A stretch of DNA of 64,000 bases from Marispirochaeta sp963667435 (GTDB taxonomy: Bacteria; Spirochaetota; Spirochaetia; JC444; Marispirochaetaceae), in the NCBI GenBank assembly GCA_963667435.1, contig OY763414.1, positions 1,860,001-1,924,000 of the forward strand, in the 5' to 3' direction. The first letter of the stretch is position 1. Each line of letters starts with the position of its first letter. The translations under genes and the position numbers were made by a program. Below are positions 61,386-64,000 of the stretch, piece after piece. The notes below the pieces were generated by a model. That model did not search any database. It was given only the letters and a program-made list of their open reading frames with translations, and had not been told where the DNA came from.

Positions 61386-62627
61386 ATGCAGACCGCCCCA
61401 TTAACCATTTTCATTGCCGATGACAATCCCAGGAACCTGAGTCTTCTTTCATCAATTCTTGAAGAAGCAGGTTATATTGTCAGGGCGGCGATCAGCGGTT
61501 CGGGCCTGCTGGAAGGCATTGAACTTTCTGCACCCGACCTGATAATTCTGGATATTCATATGCCGAAGATGGACGGATATGAGGTTTGCGAAAACCTGAA
61601 AGCCAGAGATGCATACCGGGAAATTCCGGTTATCTTCTGCAGCGCACTTAATGAAAGCTACAATATTGTAAAAGGATTTGAGGCAGGCGCTGTTGATTTC
61701 ATTACCAAACCTTTCCGCAGCGAAGAAGTCCTGGCACGGGTAAAAACCCATCTTACCCTTCAGCAGCGGCATAATCAGCTTAAAAATGCCCTGGAAACAC
61801 TGAAGGCTGCACAACAGCAGCTGATTCAAACGGAAAAAATGACCAGTGTCGGGATTCTGACTGCGGGAATAGCCCATCAGATTAACAATCCCCTGAACTA
61901 CATTGTTAATTCACTGGAAGGTTTCAGAAAAGACTTCGATGATATAATCAGGCTGGTGGAGTTTTACAATGCCAATGAGGATAAACAAATCAAGGGTTTT
62001 CAGAAAAAAGCTGAATCTCTGCGCCAGGAAATTGGATATCCGGAGCTGACCGATGAAATGAGATCTCTCGTTGAAGGAATTATTACCGGCAGTATGAAAG
62101 TTCATGAAATAGTCAAAACATTGCAGGCATTCACCACAGATACTTCCGGTGAAACAGCAATAATCAGCATTGAAGATGAAATTGAACGGGCAGTCCTGAT
62201 GATGGAGAACCAGTTTAACGGATCCATCAGGCTGAACAGCAGCATCGGCAAACTCCCTGAAATCGAAGGTCACCCCGGAACCATCAGTCAGGTAGTTCTG
62301 CAGCTGCTGCAGAATGGACTGGATGCAATAAAAGAGAAAGATCCTCCGGCAGACAACGACAGTGTAAGTCTAAAAGCGGAGATTAGCGGCGGCAGGGGAC
62401 AGTCCCGGATAGAGATACAGGTACACGACACAGGTCCGGGAATGCAGGGAACTGCAGTTGAACATGCCTTTGACCCTTTCTTTACCAGCAGCCGGACAAA
62501 CCTGCGCAATGGCCTGGGGCTGACAAAATGTTACCGCATTGTCACATCCATGGGAGGCAGTCTGGAGTTTGACAGCAGTGAAGAGAGCGGAACCACTGTG
62601 ACTATCCGTCTGCCACTGCTTAAGTAA
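61386..62627 (+). CDS. Receiver-histidine kinase hybrid (REC-HisKA-HATPase)
   Basis: An N-terminal receiver (IFIADDNPRN, LIILDIHMPKMDG, FITKPFRSEEV) is joined by a coil to a histidine kinase with GIAHQINNPLNYIVN (phosphorylated His), LLQNGLDAIKEKD, DTGPGM and GLGLTKCYRIV. No membrane segment is present, so it is cytoplasmic and probably receives phosphate or a signal from the membrane hybrid kinase upstream. ATG 61386 has AAGGATG before it. An in-frame extension to 61230 would overlap the receiver gene. Confidence 0.93.
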   Translation: MQTAPLTIFIADDNPRNLSLLSSILEEAGYIVRAAISGSGLLEGIELSAPDLIILDIHMPKMDGYEVCENLKARDAYREIPVIFCSALNESYNIVKGFEAGAVDFITKPFRSEEVLARVKTHLTLQQRHNQLKNALETLKAAQQQLIQTEKMTSVGILTAGIAHQINNPLNYIVNSLEGFRKDFDDIIRLVEFYNANEDKQIKGFQKKAESLRQEIGYPELTDEMRSLVEGIITGSMKVHEIVKTLQAFTTDTSGETAIISIEDEIERAVLMMENQFNGSIRLNSSIGKLPEIEGHPGTISQVVLQLLQNGLDAIKEKDPPADNDSVSLKAEISGGRGQSRIEIQVHDTGPGMQGTAVEHAFDPFFTSSRTNLRNGLGLTKCYRIVTSMGGSLEFDSSEESGTTVTIRLPLLK

Positions 62628-62728
62628 ACCGGGGCAGCTCACATTCCTGACACTCTTTATAAGAAATACCTCGACACCGGAACATTATATAAGTATTTTA
62701 TGAGCGATAAAGACTCAAGGATACCTCC

Positions 62729-63958
62729 ATGAATATCACCACCGTAACAGACGGCATATACCGCTTATCAGCAAACGTTGAGAACATCCTGTTTGAAGGA
62801 CTTTGGCCGATTCCCAATGGCGTTTCAATGAACTCCTTTATTGTTCAGGGAGTAAAAACCGCCATTATCGACGGTGTCTGCGGCTGGGACGGCGTTCCGG
62901 AAACCCTGATAAGTCAGTTCAGCCAGGCCGGCATCGATCCGAAAAATATCGATTATGTGATTATTAACCATATGGAGCCGGATCACTCCGGATGGCTTGA
63001 AGCGTTCCGGAAAATACAGCCGGATTTTACCATAGTAACCGGGAAAAAAGCGGTCCCCCTCTTAGAAGCTTTCTTTGGAATTAAGAATACCATAATTGAA
63101 GTCGGAGACGGGGACAGCCTGGATCTCGGTAACGGGAGAGTTCTGCAGTTTACGGAGATCCCCAACGTGCACTGGCCGGAAACCATCGCCACCTTCGACA
63201 CCCTGTCTGGAACACTGTTTTCCTGCGATGCCTTCGGGAGTTTCGGCTCAATCCATGATGTGCCGTATGACGATCAGCTTGATAATGAAGAGCTTGAATT
63301 CTTTGAGCAGGAAGCTGTGCGTTATTACTCCAATATTGTGGCAGCCTTCTCCCTGCCGGTAAAAAAAGCCATAGACAAATGCTCAACCCTGCCGGTTAAA
63401 ATAGTTGCTCCGGGGCACGGAATTGTCTGGCGCAGGAATCCTCAGAAAATTATTGAAGACTATAAACGCTACGCGGACTACCAGAAAGGGCCGGCAAAAA
63501 ATGAGGTTACTTTCATTTGGGGGTCCATGTACGGTATGACGGAAAAAGCCGTTGCACCAGCCGTGGAGACCCTTCGGGAAGAGGGCGTTACCGTTCATGT
63601 CCACCGGGTTCCTGACAGTTCCTGGGGAGATATACTTACAAGTGCCTGGACCTCCAGCGGAATAATCCTGGCGATGCCGACCTATGAGTATAAAATGTTT
63701 CCACCCATGGCCTCGGCGCTTGAAGAACTGGGTAAAAAGAAGGTTAACAATCGCACAGCGTTCCGCTTCGGCTCCTATGGGTGGTCCGGGGGAGCACAAA
63801 AAGAATTAGATGAAATAATGGAACGCTACAAAACGGGATGGGAATTCATTGAGCCGGTGGAATTCAAGGGTAGTCCATCTGAAACAGACATTGAGCGGAT
63901 TAAAACCCAATGCAGACGAGTAGCGGCTGCAGTAAATGAAGCTTATCTTACGGGTTAA
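62729..63958 (+). CDS. fprA: Flavodiiron protein (A-type, oxygen or NO reductase)
   Basis: The N-terminal metallo-beta-lactamase domain carries the diiron ligand set HMEPDH (His81, Glu83, Asp85, His86), with further ligands in NVHWPET, SCDAFGSF and APGHGIVW. A flavodoxin-like FMN domain occupies about residues 255-405 (WGSMYGMTEKAV, SYGWSGGAQKEL). Such proteins reduce O2 to water or NO to N2O and protect anaerobes. Length 409 is normal, with no C-terminal rubredoxin extension. It stands alone after the signalling cluster, with an AT-rich upstream region. Its partner rubredoxin is not in the window. Confidence 0.96.
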   Translation: MNITTVTDGIYRLSANVENILFEGLWPIPNGVSMNSFIVQGVKTAIIDGVCGWDGVPETLISQFSQAGIDPKNIDYVIINHMEPDHSGWLEAFRKIQPDFTIVTGKKAVPLLEAFFGIKNTIIEVGDGDSLDLGNGRVLQFTEIPNVHWPETIATFDTLSGTLFSCDAFGSFGSIHDVPYDDQLDNEELEFFEQEAVRYYSNIVAAFSLPVKKAIDKCSTLPVKIVAPGHGIVWRRNPQKIIEDYKRYADYQKGPAKNEVTFIWGSMYGMTEKAVAPAVETLREEGVTVHVHRVPDSSWGDILTSAWTSSGIILAMPTYEYKMFPPMASALEELGKKKVNNRTAFRFGSYGWSGGAQKELDEIMERYKTGWEFIEPVEFKGSPSETDIERIKTQCRRVAAAVNEAYLTG

Positions 63959-64000
63959 TGGTGCCGAATCCCGGAATTCTCAAATAGCATAATCGCCGCA

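Noticed and set aside
60620..61426. Two long frames antisense to the receiver part of the hybrid kinase
   Set aside because: No recognisable domain; the plus strand carries conserved receiver motifs.
1..64000. CRISPR arrays, insertion sequences, prophage, rRNA
   Set aside because: No regularly spaced repeats, transposase, integrase or rRNA-like stretches were seen on either strand.

Overview
The window reads as a chromosomal segment of a free-living Gram-negative spirochaete of the Spirochaetaceae, such as a Sediminispirochaeta- or Marispirochaeta-like genome. This is an inference from the mix of genes: many SpoIIE-type phosphatases, sensor kinases and AraC/YesN regulators, two complete TRAP transporter operons, a flavodiiron protein, a CBS-type pyrophosphatase, outer-membrane barrels and a large methyl-accepting chemotaxis protein. 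Base composition is moderate. Genes are packed tightly, with many 4-nt overlaps. The only stable RNA gene I can support is one tRNA-Gly(CCC). I see no rRNA, CRISPR array, transposase, integrase or prophage.

Layout. 1-6.7 kb: a truncated LPP20-like protein, a 52-residue peptide gene whose leader matches the lasso-peptide leader motif, tRNA-Gly, a degenerate receiver-SpoIIE protein, an FHA protein, a zinc alcohol dehydrogenase, a response regulator, a small helical protein and MutM. 6.9-15.5 kb: an NlpC/P60-MORN protein and a barrel protein, then a four-gene operon (STAS protein, membrane SpoIIE/kinase switch, MBL-GGDEF-REC protein with all three active sites degenerate, HEAT-glycosyltransferase) that looks like a regulated exopolysaccharide system. 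15.5-23 kb: a chemotaxis receptor, a secreted zinc-protease/propeller/barrel protein, the CBS pyrophosphatase and a lipoprotein. 23-27 kb: an Ldh-type dehydrogenase and a NitT/TauT-type ABC importer. 27-35.7 kb: a YesMN two-component system divergent from TRAP operon 1 with an SGNH hydrolase, then a uroporphyrinogen-decarboxylase-like protein and an AraC regulator.

35.7-47.4 kb: a small orphan, a transglutaminase-like protein, MATE and ZIP transporters, an AbiEii-like nucleotidyltransferase with its DNA-binding partner, a DUF2202 ferritin-like protein divergent from a NapH-like Fe-S protein/OmpR-type two-component operon, and a kinase-like protein without a recognisable ATPase domain. 47.4-55.5 kb: an SDR, a membrane-anchored DctP-like protein and a transmembrane AraC regulator, divergent from TRAP operon 2 and its alcohol dehydrogenase. 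55.5-64 kb: an ABC-2 exporter, an amidohydrolase, a phosphorelay cluster with a frameshifted hybrid kinase, and a flavodiiron protein.

The observations I consider most worth following are the orphan lasso-leader peptide, the hairpin enclosing the start of the STAS gene, the exopolysaccharide operon built on degenerate signalling domains, the putative DctP-like/AraC sensor pair with a 21-bp direct repeat upstream of TRAP operon 2, the 11-bp direct repeat in front of the Fe-S/two-component operon, and the single-base frameshift in the hybrid kinase. All functional assignments come from motif recognition by eye; no database search was run.
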